From positions 1-20,655 of the forward strand of contig CADCQU010000312.1 of NCBI GenBank assembly GCA_902803635.1: 20,655 nucleotides of DNA. Direction: 5' to 3'. Positions within the stretch are counted from its first letter, which is position 1, and every line of letters starts with the position of its first letter. The notes beneath the pieces are model-generated. The model did not search any database, was not told where the DNA came from, and saw only the letters and a program-made list of their open reading frames with translations. Of this stretch, positions 1 to 7,766 are shown piece by piece. A program made the position numbers and the translations under genes. This DNA is from an uncultured Lachnospiraceae bacterium (GTDB taxonomy: Bacteria; Bacillota; Clostridia; Lachnospirales; Lachnospiraceae).

Positions 1-1
1 G

Positions 2-1885
2 ACCGCGAAGTACCTCATCGAGTACCTGAAAGCCGGCAAATTTGGCCGCGCGACCTTCCTTCCTCTGACAAATGTCCGCGCCCGCGGTCGTTTCGAGCCG
101 GCAAATGCCCTTCGTGAGCCGGGCGTGATTGGCCTTGCGACCGACCTTGTCCGTTGCGAGCCCATTTACGAGGATTTAAAGAGCCAGCTCCTTGGGCGGA
201 CGCTGGTCGTGGACAACATTGACAACGCGCTTGCGCTCGGCCGCAAATACCGACACAGCCTTTACATCGTGACGCTGGCGGGGGAATCCTTCTCGCCGGG
301 CGGCTCGATCACCGGCGGCGCGTTCCGCAACAAGGAGAATCTCCTCGGCCGGAAGCGCGAAATCGAGGAGATGACCGGGAAGGTCCGCGAGCTGAAGAAG
401 AAGCTGGAGGACAACCAGAAGGAGGTCGAGAAGAAGCGCAGGGAGCGGAACGGCTACCGCGACCAGATCGTGCTCTTGGGCGGCCAGCTGCAGGAGCAGT
501 ACCTTCTGGAAAATACGGCGGAAATGCGCCGGAAGCAGGCGGAGGAGCAGCTTCGACTCTCGAAGATCAGCCGCAGCTCCCTCGACGAGGAGACGGTCGG
601 CATTCAGAACGAGATTGAAAAGGCGAAGGAGAACTCCGCTGTCATCGAGAAGAAGCTTGCGGACTCCCATGCCCGCGAGGAGGCCCTGGCACAGAAGGTT
701 GCCGAGCGCGAGGAGGCCGTGAAGGCCCTCGGAACCGAGAGGGAGCAGCAGGCTTCCGTCCTCGAAGGCGTCCGCGTGGAGGGGGCGGCCCTTTTGCAGA
801 AGGATACCTTCCTCCGTGAGAGCGAGCAGCGTATCTTGCGGGAGCTCGAAGCTTTAGATCGGGAGGAGGAGGCCATCGCGGCCGCCATCCGCACCGAGGG
901 GGATGAGGAGGAGCAAAAACGCGCCAACATCCGCTCCGTCGAGGAGACCATCAAGATTTCCGAGGCGGTGGAGGAGGCGGACACGAAGAAGGAGGAGGAG
1001 CTTCGCGGGCAGAAGGAGGCCCTGACGAAGAGCCGCGAGAACTTCTTCAACCGCCGCGAGAGCGTCCAGGACCGCGTCCTCGCTCTCGACCGCGAGAGCG
1101 TGCGGCTCCATTCGCGGGCCGAGAAGCTGGAGGAGGGACTGGAGGGATCCAAGGCCTACCTCTGGGATGAGTATGAACTGACGCCCAGCGAGGCCCTAAA
1201 GCTCCGGGACGAGCATTTGTCAGATCTTTCTTCGGCGAAGAAGGAGGCGGCAAATACCCGCGCCGCGATCAAGAGGCTGGGAAATGTCAACGTGAACGCG
1301 ATTGAGGAGTACAAGGAGGTGTCCGAGCGGCACGCCTTCCTCACCGGGCAGTACGAGGATCTTGTGGAGTCCGAAAAGTCGCTCCAGGACATTATTGCCC
1401 AGCTCGACCGCGGCATGCGCCGGCAATTTGCCGAGAAATTCAAGGAAATCGACGCGGCCTTCAACGCGACCTTCCGCGAGCTCTTCGGCGGAGGGAGCGG
1501 GAAGCTCGTTTTGGAAGCGGAGAGCGACATCCTGGAGGCGGCCATTTCCATCATCGCCGAGCCTCCCGGAAAGAAGCTACAGAACATGATGCAGCTCTCC
1601 GGCGGCGAAAAGTCGCTCACGGCCATTTCGCTCCTTTTCGCAATCCAGAGTCTCAAGCCCTCGCCCTTCGCACTATTAGACGAAATCGAGGCCGCGCTCG
1701 ACGACAACAACGTCGGCAGATTTGCAGAATACCTGCACCGATTGTCCATGAACACCCAGTTCATCGTCATCACGCATCGCCGCGGCACCATGAACTCCGC
1801 CGACCGCCTCTACGGCATCACTATGCAGGAAAAAGGCGTCTCCGCGCTCGTCTCCGTGAACCTTGTCGAGGACAGCGTGCAGTAA
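2..1885 (+). CDS. smc: Chromosome segregation ATPase SMC, C-terminal part (5' end outside window)
   Basis: This is the 3' part of an SMC protein, the coiled-coil ATPase that with ScpA and ScpB condenses and segregates the chromosome. The frame is open from base 2, giving about 627 residues; a full SMC is about 1,190, so the N-terminal ATPase half and first coil lie upstream. It opens in the hinge (AKYLIEYLKAGKFGRATFLP, then a Gly-rich segment SPGGSITGGAF near 290-325). A long charged coiled coil follows (about 330-1450). The C-terminal head has the ABC signature LSGGEKSLTAISLLFAI (about 1594-1645) and Walker B with catalytic Glu, FALLDEIEAALDD (about 1666-1705). The GTG at 125 lies inside the hinge and is not a real start. 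ftsY follows after 21 bp, the usual Firmicute order, so the two are probably co-transcribed. Confidence 0.97.
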   Translation, partial: TAKYLIEYLKAGKFGRATFLPLTNVRARGRFEPANALREPGVIGLATDLVRCEPIYEDLKSQLLGRTLVVDNIDNALALGRKYRHSLYIVTLAGESFSPGGSITGGAFRNKENLLGRKREIEEMTGKVRELKKKLEDNQKEVEKKRRERNGYRDQIVLLGGQLQEQYLLENTAEMRRKQAEEQLRLSKISRSSLDEETVGIQNEIEKAKENSAVIEKKLADSHAREEALAQKVAEREEAVKALGTEREQQASVLEGVRVEGAALLQKDTFLRESEQRILRELEALDREEEAIAAAIRTEGDEEEQKRANIRSVEETIKISEAVEEADTKKEEELRGQKEALTKSRENFFNRRESVQDRVLALDRESVRLHSRAEKLEEGLEGSKAYLWDEYELTPSEALKLRDEHLSDLSSAKKEAANTRAAIKRLGNVNVNAIEEYKEVSERHAFLTGQYEDLVESEKSLQDIIAQLDRGMRRQFAEKFKEIDAAFNATFRELFGGGSGKLVLEAESDILEAAISIIAEPPGKKLQNMMQLSGGEKSLTAISLLFAIQSLKPSPFALLDEIEAALDDNNVGRFAEYLHRLSMNTQFIVITHRRGTMNSADRLYGITMQEKGVSALVSVNLVEDSVQ

Positions 1886-1906
1886 ATTATAGAAAGGATA
1901 GAAAAA

Positions 1907-2851
1907 ATGGGACTGTTTAAACGTTTGAAGGAGGGGCTTTCGAAGACCCGCTCGACTTTGGCCGGCGGCATCAGCCAGGTCTTCCAGAACCACGAGAAGA
2001 TTACGGACGATTTCTACGATGACCTCGAAGAAATCATGATTATGGGCGACATGGGCGCGGTCACCACGGAGAACATCATCGACGAGCTCCGCGAGAAGGT
2101 CTACGACAAGGGCCTCAAGTACACCGACCAGTGCCGCAACCTCCTCATCGAGGGCATTGCGCGGCAAATGCAGACGACCCCGGCGGATTACGCATTTGAG
2201 AAGCAGCGTTCCGTCATCCTCCTTGTCGGCGTGAATGGCGTCGGCAAGACGACGACCGCCGGCAAGCTGGCCTCAAACTACCATAAGCAGGGCAAGAAGG
2301 TCATCCTCGCCGCCGCCGACACCTTCCGCGCGGCCGCGACCGAGCAGCTTGAAATATGGGCCGCCCGGGCCGACGTCCCGCTCATCTCCGCCCACGAGGG
2401 CGCGGATCCCGGGTCGGTCGTCTTCGACGCGGTCTCCTCGGCCAAGGCGCGGAACGCGGACATGCTCTTTATCGACACGGCCGGCCGCCTACATAATAAG
2501 AAGAATCTCATGGCGGAGCTCGGCAAGATCTACCGCATTTTGGAGCGCGAGTACCCGGAAGCCCTCATCGAGACCCTGCTCGTCCTCGACGGTACCACCG
2601 GGCAGAACGCCCTCTCCCAGGCACGCGAGTTCGCCAGCATTTGCAAGGTAACCGGCCTCGTCATCACCAAGCTTGACGGGACCGCCAAGGGCGGCATCGC
2701 GATCGCCCTCTCCTCCGAGCTCGGCATTCCCGTCAAGTTCATCGGGGTGGGAGAGAAGCTCGAAGACCTCCAGAAATTCGACCCCAAGGCCTTCTGCAAA
2801 GCTCTCTTCGCCGACACGCGGGATGATGACGACGATGAAGAGGACGAATGA
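1907..2851 (+). CDS. ftsY: Signal recognition particle receptor FtsY
   Basis: FtsY is the SRP-type GTPase that docks ribosome-SRP complexes at the membrane so that inner-membrane proteins are inserted co-translationally. The 314-residue protein has the N domain (about 1-95) and a complete G domain: P-loop GVNGVGKTT (108-116), DTFRAAATEQL (138-148), DTAGRLHNKKNL (190-201), TKLDGTAKGG (254-263) and the closing GVGEKLEDLQ (280-289). It lacks the long acidic N-terminal A domain of the E. coli protein, as is common in Firmicutes. Instead it ends in an acidic Asp/Glu tail after residue 303. The start at 1907 has only a modest purine-rich RBS (GAAAGG) and may depend partly on read-through from smc. 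Confidence 0.97.
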   Translation: MGLFKRLKEGLSKTRSTLAGGISQVFQNHEKITDDFYDDLEEIMIMGDMGAVTTENIIDELREKVYDKGLKYTDQCRNLLIEGIARQMQTTPADYAFEKQRSVILLVGVNGVGKTTTAGKLASNYHKQGKKVILAAADTFRAAATEQLEIWAARADVPLISAHEGADPGSVVFDAVSSAKARNADMLFIDTAGRLHNKKNLMAELGKIYRILEREYPEALIETLLVLDGTTGQNALSQAREFASICKVTGLVITKLDGTAKGGIAIALSSELGIPVKFIGVGEKLEDLQKFDPKAFCKALFADTRDDDDDEEDE

Positions 2852-2894
2852 GACAAGCGGGATTCTTCGAACCCTCGCTTCTCCAAAACGCTAC

Positions 2895-3010
2895 CTGAAT
2901 AGTTAGCCCATGATGAAATGTTACTTGTCATTCTGAGGAGCATCGCGACGAAGAATCCCGTTAACAAATGTGAAAAATGACAGGATTCTTCGCTTCGCTC
3001 AGAATGACAG
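2895..3010. repeat. Dispersed palindromic element, family 1, copy A
   Basis: Inverted repeat whose core runs 2927-3008. The left arm opens GTCATTCTGAGGAGC and the right arm closes CGCTCAGAATGAC, with GAAGAATCC/GGATTCTTCG inside. The left flank CTGAATAGTTAGCCC (2895-2909) matches 12 of 15 bases of the outer end of copy B (reverse complement of the bases ending at 11184), so the unit extends beyond the core. It sits between ftsY and ilvA and could fold as a long hairpin in the transcript. Other copies are near 11070, 11247, 11789, 13658 and 14849. Confidence 0.85.
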
Positions 3011-3086
3011 GTTGCTAATGAAGCACTTTTTTGCAGAACACAGGGCTGCCTAAACTGTGACGAAAAGATAAGGGAGGAGAAAATAT

Positions 3087-4304
3087 ATGGAAATGCTCAC
3101 TCTTGACAGCTTTGAGGAAGCTTCGGAACGGGTACGGAAGGTGACGCTTCCGACGCCCCTTCAATATAGCGAGTACTTCAGCCAGCAGACCGGAAACAAG
3201 GTGTTCTTAAAGCCTGAAAATATGCAGCGCACCGGTGCATACAAGGTGCGCGGCGCCTATTTCAAGGTCAGCACCCTCACGGAGGAGGAGAAGGCCCGCG
3301 GCATTATCACCGCCTCCGCCGGCAACCATGCGCAGGGCGTGGCCTTTGCCGCCAAACGTGCCGGCGCGAGGGCCGTCGTCGTCATGCCGACCGGCACGCC
3401 CCTCATCAAGATCGAGCGCACGAAAGCCCTCGGCGCGGAGGTGGTCCTTTACGGCGATGTCTACGACGAGAGCTGTGAGAAGGCCCTTGAGATGGCCTCG
3501 GCAAATGGCCTCACCTTCATCCACCCGTTTAATGATCTTGCGGTCGCGACGGGCCAGGGCTCGATTGCGATGGAGATCGTGAAGGAGCTGCCCACCGTGG
3601 ACTACATTCTGGTTCCGGTCGGCGGCGGCGGGCTGGCGACTGGTGTCTCGGTACTCGCAAAGCTCCTCAATCCGAAGATCAAGGTCATCGGCGTCGAGCC
3701 GGCTGGCGCGGCCTGCCTCACGGCATCGCTGAAAGAGGGAAAAGTCGTGACGCTGCCATTTGCCTCGACCATCGCGGACGGAACCGCGGTCCTCACGCCC
3801 GGCGACAAGCTCTTCCCATATCTGCAGGAAAACCTCGACGACGTGATGACCGTGGAGGATGACGAGCTCATCCCGGCCTTCCTCGACATGGTGGAGAACC
3901 ACAAGATGGTCGTGGAAAATTCCGGCCTGCTCGCCGTCGCGGCCTTGAAGCACCTGGACGTGACAAATAAACGGATCGTGAGCGTCCTCTCCGGCGGGAA
4001 CATGGACGTGATCACGATGGCCTCCGTTGTGCAGAACGGGCTCATTTTCCGGGACCGCATCTTCACGGTCTCCGTCCTTCTGCCGGACAAGCCCGGCATG
4101 CTGGTCAAGGTGGCGCAGGTCATCGCCGAGCATCGCGGCAACGTCATCAAGCTCGAACACAACCAGTTTTATTCCACCAACCGCAACGAGGCCGTGGAGC
4201 TTCGCGTCACCATCGAGGCCTACGGAACCGAGCACAAGAACAAGATTTTCGACGCCCTTCAGGCCGGTGGCTTCCGGCCGAAGCTTAAGTCGGCGAATCT
4301 GTAA
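3087..4304 (+). CDS. ilvA: Threonine ammonia-lyase (threonine dehydratase) with C-terminal ACT domain
   Basis: PLP enzyme that deaminates L-threonine to 2-oxobutanoate, the entry step of isoleucine synthesis or of threonine catabolism. The 405 residues comprise a fold-type II PLP domain (about 15-315) and an ACT domain (about 325-400). The Schiff-base lysine is K53 in RTGAYKVRGAYF; the substrate loop is SAGNHAQG (77-84), the PLP phosphate loop is VGGGGLATG (178-186) and SGGN lies at 302-305. The single ACT domain (FTVSVLLPDKPGMLVKVAQV) marks the medium-length form rather than the E. coli IlvA with two ACT-like units, so effector binding is likely but its identity is not visible. The ATG at 3087 follows an excellent RBS, AGGGAGGAG (3071-3079). 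No T-box leader was recognised upstream. Serine dehydration is a possible side activity. Confidence 0.94.
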   Translation: MEMLTLDSFEEASERVRKVTLPTPLQYSEYFSQQTGNKVFLKPENMQRTGAYKVRGAYFKVSTLTEEEKARGIITASAGNHAQGVAFAAKRAGARAVVVMPTGTPLIKIERTKALGAEVVLYGDVYDESCEKALEMASANGLTFIHPFNDLAVATGQGSIAMEIVKELPTVDYILVPVGGGGLATGVSVLAKLLNPKIKVIGVEPAGAACLTASLKEGKVVTLPFASTIADGTAVLTPGDKLFPYLQENLDDVMTVEDDELIPAFLDMVENHKMVVENSGLLAVAALKHLDVTNKRIVSVLSGGNMDVITMASVVQNGLIFRDRIFTVSVLLPDKPGMLVKVAQVIAEHRGNVIKLEHNQFYSTNRNEAVELRVTIEAYGTEHKNKIFDALQAGGFRPKLKSANL

Positions 4305-4310
4305 AATTGC

Positions 4311-4368
4311 TCCTCTTGCCTCCCCCTCCAGGGGGAGGTGGCACGGCGAAGCCGTGACGGAGAGGGAA
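4311..4368. repeat. Dispersed GC-rich palindromic repeat, family 2
   Basis: The sequence opens CCTCTTGCCTCCCCCTCC, then AGGGGGAGGTGGCACGGCG and a second small palindrome CACGGCGAAGCCGTG. The first 40 bases recur almost exactly at 20577-20617. It lies just after the ilvA stop, in the ilvA-MATE gap, and could act as a transcript-end hairpin, although no T-tract follows. Confidence 0.8.
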
Positions 4369-4410
4369 CCTAAAGCGGAGGAGTATGTAAATAATTAGGA
4401 GGGAGAACAA

Positions 4411-5772
4411 ATGGCGGAACTTGGCGAAAACAAGATGGGTGTGATGCCCGTAAAACGTCTTCTCATCTCAATGGCCCTGCCGATGATGGTCTCCATGCTC
4501 GTGCAGGCACTTTACAACGTGGTGGACAGCTTATTTGTCGCACGTATTAGCGAGAAAGCCCTCGCGGCGGTCACCTACGCCATGCCGCTCCAGAACCTTA
4601 TGATCGCGGTCGGCGCCGGCACCGGCGTCGGCGTGAACGCCATGCTCTCAAAGGCCCTCGGCGAGAAAAACAAGACCTACAGCGACCGCGCGGCCAACAC
4701 CGCAATCCTCCTCACCATTTTCAACTTCCTGATCTTCCTTCTGGTGAGTCTTTTTGGCGCGGGTCCCTTTATCGCTACGCAGACGAAGGACGCGGTGACG
4801 GCGGCTTACGGCACGCAGTACCTCTCCATCGTTACCGGCTTCTCCTTCGGATTGATGTTTCAAATGATGTTCGAGCGCCTTCTGCAGTCGACGGGCCGGA
4901 CTTTCTACAGCATGGTCTCGCAAATGACCGGCGCCATTGTGAACATCATTCTCGACCCGATCATGATTTTCGGACTTCTGGGCTTCCCGCGCCTCGAAGT
5001 GGCCGGCGCGGCCATCGCGACGGTCATCGGGCAGTGCATCGCGGCCCTCGTGGGGCTCATTTTCAACCTGCGGAAGAACCCGGAAATTACGTTTTCCTTC
5101 CGGAAAATCTTCCGCTTCCACTGGAAGACCATCCGCACCATCTATTTCGTGGGCTTCCCCACCATCCTCATGATGTCCATCGGCTCGGTGATGACCTATA
5201 TGATGAACCAGATTTTGAATATTTTCTCGGAGACGGCGGTCGCGGTCTTCGGGGTGTACTTCAAAATCCAGAGCTTCTTCTTCATGCCGGTCTTCGGCCT
5301 CAACAACGGCCTGATCCCGATTTTGGCGTATAATTACGGGGCCAGGAAGAAGGCCCGCATAAACGAGGCCTTGAAATTCGCCATTTTCCTTGCGGTCTGC
5401 ATCATGGTTGCCGGGACGCTGATCCTCAACCTTTTCCCGGAGACGATTCTCGCGATTTTCGGCGCTTCCGAGGAAATGTACCGCATTGGCGTGCCGGCGT
5501 TACGTATCATTAGCCTGCATTTCCCGCTGGCGGCCTTCGGCATCGTCATGGGGTCCATCTTCCAGGCGTTCTCACAGTCCGTCTACTCGCTCATCGTCTC
5601 CGTCCTCCGGCAGCTCGTCGCCCTCATCCCGGCGGCGTACCTCCTCACCTTCCTCGGGGACGTCGTCTACGTCTGGTGGGCCTTCCCCATCGCCGAGATC
5701 ATGTCCATCGTCGTATCCGTCATTTTCTTCCGGAAAGTCTATCGGAAGATCGTCGCCCCGATGCCGGACTGA
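4411..5772 (+). CDS. MATE-family multidrug/Na+ antiporter
   Basis: Integral membrane exporter of the MATE family, which uses a Na+ or H+ gradient to expel cationic drugs or metabolites. The 453 residues form about 12 hydrophobic segments. The family-typical start is present (RLLISMALPMMVSMLVQALY, then NVVDSLFVAR and LAAVTYAMPL), and the second half-repeat resumes near residue 245 (GFPTILMMSIGSVMTYMMNQ). Length is normal for the family. The substrate cannot be deduced; NorM, DinF and other subgroups share this layout. The ATG at 4411 follows TTAGGAGGGAG with good spacing. It stands 106 bp after ilvA with a family 2 repeat between, so co-transcription is possible but not required. A hairpin at 5784-5809 lies after the stop. 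Confidence 0.93.
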   Translation: MAELGENKMGVMPVKRLLISMALPMMVSMLVQALYNVVDSLFVARISEKALAAVTYAMPLQNLMIAVGAGTGVGVNAMLSKALGEKNKTYSDRAANTAILLTIFNFLIFLLVSLFGAGPFIATQTKDAVTAAYGTQYLSIVTGFSFGLMFQMMFERLLQSTGRTFYSMVSQMTGAIVNIILDPIMIFGLLGFPRLEVAGAAIATVIGQCIAALVGLIFNLRKNPEITFSFRKIFRFHWKTIRTIYFVGFPTILMMSIGSVMTYMMNQILNIFSETAVAVFGVYFKIQSFFFMPVFGLNNGLIPILAYNYGARKKARINEALKFAIFLAVCIMVAGTLILNLFPETILAIFGASEEMYRIGVPALRIISLHFPLAAFGIVMGSIFQAFSQSVYSLIVSVLRQLVALIPAAYLLTFLGDVVYVWWAFPIAEIMSIVVSVIFFRKVYRKIVAPMPD

Positions 5773-5783
5773 GGCAAGAAATC

Positions 5784-5809
5784 TTGGCTCCTCCTGTAGG
5801 GGGAGCCAA
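5784..5809. repeat. Hairpin after the MATE gene, related to family 2 repeats
   Basis: Inverted repeat with arms TTGGCTCC and GGAGCCAA around a C/G-rich centre, followed by CCCCTCAGGGGGGGG (5819-5833). The sequence resembles the family 2 repeats at 4311 and 20577. No T-run follows, so it is not a classical intrinsic terminator. Confidence 0.6.
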
Positions 5810-5852
5810 GGGCAGCATCCCCTCAGGGGGGGGAGAAAACATAACAGACCAG

Positions 5853-5875
5853 GGAGGCGGGCGCAGCCCGCCTCC
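5853..5875. repeat. Perfect 10-bp GC-rich hairpin
   Basis: Arms GGAGGCGGGC (5853-5862) and GCCCGCCTCC (5866-5875) around a GCA loop, a very stable stem. No T-tract follows on the plus strand. It lies in the 262-bp gap between the MATE gene and the split diguanylate cyclase, upstream of the promoter at 5966. Confidence 0.75.
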
Positions 5876-5965
5876 TCCGCATTTCCAGAAAATGTTCCCA
5901 CTGCCAAAAACAATTGCATAGAGAAATTGAAAAATATTGAAATCGGCACAAATTTAAGATAAAAC

Positions 5966-5994
5966 TTGTTATTTTCACGCTTTCGGGCTACAAT
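5966..5994 (+). promoter_or_regulatory. Sigma-70/SigA-type promoter for the Cache-GGDEF gene
   Basis: The -35 box TTGTTA (5966-5971) and -10 box TACAAT (5989-5994) are separated by exactly 17 bp. The predicted start of transcription is near 6001, leaving a leader of about 34 nt that contains the RBS AAGAAGG before the ATG at 6035. Confidence 0.7.
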
Positions 5995-6034
5995 AAAAAG
6001 AGCGTAAACTATATGATAGAAAGAAGGTTACTGC

Positions 6035-7210
6035 ATGCACTCTATAAGGTCCCGAATTACCATACTGACTTTGTGCGCGGTGATTGTTTCCGTAGCGATC
6101 GTTGCCTGCATCGGTGTTATTTCCATACGGAACCTGGGCGTTCGGGACGCGGAACAGATGCTCTATCTGCTCTGCCGAACAGGACAGATGAACCTCGACG
6201 CGAACCTGGATGACGTGGAGCAGTCCGTCCGGACGGTCGCGGTGATGGTCCAGGACGGCCTCGATACGGTCTCCGAGGAAGACCTGCCGAACCTCCTGGA
6301 GAAGACGCGCAAGATCTTCGGGAAAGAGGTCTTCCACACGAATGACGTCCTGACCTACTATTTCCGCGTGGATCCTGAGGTTTCCGACACGCTCCGGGGC
6401 TTTTGGTACACGAACCTTCTGGGGGACGGCTTTACCGAGCATGAGGTGACCGACCTTGCAACATACGACCCGAACGATCCCGAGGGCCTTGTCTGGTTCA
6501 CGGTTCCGAAGACTCTTGGTCGGGCCACCTGGCTGCCGCCCTACGTTACGGCGAACCTCGACCACCGCGTAATCTCATACAACGTCCCCGTCTACTGGAA
6601 TGGACGCTTCTTTGGCGTCATCGGGATGGAGGTCGCCTCCACCCTCATGGAGGAGGAAGTCGACCACATCCAGCTCTTTGAAAACGGCTATGCGTATATC
6701 ACAGATGAAGAAGGGAAACTGATTTACCATCCCTATATCGATACGGACTCGGCAAATGCGCCGAAGGCACCGGAATCTCTTCGAAGTGACGCGGAAAATG
6801 TGTCGAACGCGCAGGAATCTCTTAACAGTGATTCGGCAAATGTGCTGAAGACCCCGACGGAGCTTCGCGGTGACACGGCAAATGTCCGCTACTGGTTCAA
6901 TGGGGTGGAGAAGATGGCGGTCTGGCTGCCCCTCCGCAACGGGATGCAGCTCTACGTCACGGTTCCGGTGGAGGAGTGCAGCCGCGGCACGCGCCAGCTC
7001 ATTTGGATTTCGGTGGTTGCTTCGGTGCTTGTGCTCCTTGCTGTCAGCATCATCAGTATGCGGTACGCCGGACATTTGACAAAACCGCTGCGCGAGCTCA
7101 CCGCCGCGGCCGAGCAGGTCGAGCAGGGAAACTACGATTTTACGCTCCAGTACGACAAACAGGACGAGGTCGGCATCCTCACGCGGGCTTTCCGGCGGCT
7201 AGCCGAGTAG
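6035..7210 (+). CDS. Cache-HAMP sensor half of a diguanylate cyclase, ended by an in-frame TAG
   Basis: Membrane sensor half of a signalling protein. Visible parts are an N-terminal membrane segment (about residues 7-30, ITILTLCAVIVSVAIVACIG), a long extracytoplasmic Cache-like sensor (about 31-315), a second membrane segment (about 322-345, ISVVASVLVLLAVSIISM) and a HAMP linker (about 348-391, HLTKPLRELTAAAEQVEQGN). Reading stops at TAG 7208-7210, and the same frame continues directly into a GGDEF domain to 7747, so this was one gene of about 570 residues. The sensor carries a 14-residue repeat (6746-6871, three units) not expected in Cache domains. The start at 6035 has AAGAAGG upstream and a consensus promoter at 5966-5994. 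Alone, this half could sense a ligand but would have no catalytic output. Confidence 0.8.
   Translation: MHSIRSRITILTLCAVIVSVAIVACIGVISIRNLGVRDAEQMLYLLCRTGQMNLDANLDDVEQSVRTVAVMVQDGLDTVSEEDLPNLLEKTRKIFGKEVFHTNDVLTYYFRVDPEVSDTLRGFWYTNLLGDGFTEHEVTDLATYDPNDPEGLVWFTVPKTLGRATWLPPYVTANLDHRVISYNVPVYWNGRFFGVIGMEVASTLMEEEVDHIQLFENGYAYITDEEGKLIYHPYIDTDSANAPKAPESLRSDAENVSNAQESLNSDSANVLKTPTELRGDTANVRYWFNGVEKMAVWLPLRNGMQLYVTVPVEECSRGTRQLIWISVVASVLVLLAVSIISMRYAGHLTKPLRELTAAAEQVEQGNYDFTLQYDKQDEVGILTRAFRRLAE
6746..6887 (+). repeat. 42-bp in-frame tandem repeat inside the Cache sensor
   Basis: Units start at 6746, 6788 and 6830, with a partial unit at 6872; each full unit encodes 14 residues. The peptides are DSANAPKAPESLRS, DAENVSNAQESLNS, DSANVLKTPTELRG and then DTANV. 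They form a polar insert facing outside the cell. Three of the four unit starts contain the octamer GGCAAATG. Confidence 0.85.
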
Positions 7211-7747
7211 TTGAAGGAGCACATCGGCGACCTTAATAAGCGCGTGTACATCGACGCGCTCACCTCTGTACGCAACAAGGGCGCCTATGCGGAGTACCTG
7301 CAGCAGCTCCAGGAGCAGATCGACACCTCCGAAGAGCCGCCCGCCTTTGCCGCCGGCATCTTCGACTGCGACAACCTCAAGGAGATTAACGACGTCTACG
7401 GGCATGAGAAGGGCGATATCTATATCCAGTCCGCGTGTCGGCTCATTTGCCGTGTCTTCCAGCACAGCCCCGTCTTCCGCATCGGCGGGGACGAATTTGC
7501 CGTGATTTTGCAGGGCGAGGACTTCCGGAACCGGGAAGCGCTGCTGGAGAAATTCCGCACCGAGCGCGAAGCCATTTGCCAGAAAGAACGAGAAAAATGG
7601 CGTCAGGTCCGCGTGACCCTCGGCATCGCCGTCTACGACCCGTCCCGCGACCACGCCGTCACTGACACCTTCCAACGCGCCGACGAGAGCATGTACGCCA
7701 ACAAACGCGCCAGAAAAGAAGGCAGACAGGACAGGTTTGATTTGTAA
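7211..7747 (+). pseudogene. GGDEF (diguanylate cyclase) half of the split Cache-HAMP-GGDEF gene
   Basis: GGDEF domains condense two GTP into cyclic di-GMP. This frame continues that of the sensor without any shift after TAG 7208-7210. It begins with the signalling helix typical after HAMP (KEHIGDLNKRVYIDALTSVR), followed by NKGAY, the metal/substrate segment FDCDNLKEINDVYGHEKGD and the active-site loop FRIGGDEFAVIL (GGDEF at 7484-7498). No RxxD inhibitory I-site is seen before GGDEF. A TTG at 7211 could in principle restart translation, but no convincing RBS precedes it. The catalytic motif is intact, so the break is probably recent or tolerated by read-through or re-initiation. A single C-to-T change of CAG (Gln) to TAG would explain it; that is inference. 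Confidence 0.75.
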
Positions 7748-7766
7748 ATTGCAAAGGAGGTTCTTC

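Noticed and set aside
2852..3086. T-box leader for ilvA
   Set aside because: No T-box sequence or specifier/antiterminator arrangement is visible; the palindrome here belongs to a dispersed repeat family present elsewhere in the window.
3207..4235. Minus-strand open frame of about 342 codons opposite ilvA
   Set aside because: Shadow of the ilvA coding frame in GC-rich DNA; the peptide is His/Asp-rich without domains.
7208..7210. Pyrrolysine or other recoding at the TAG
   Set aside because: Nothing in the window (no pyl genes, no recoding structure recognised) supports it; a nonsense mutation or re-initiation is simpler.
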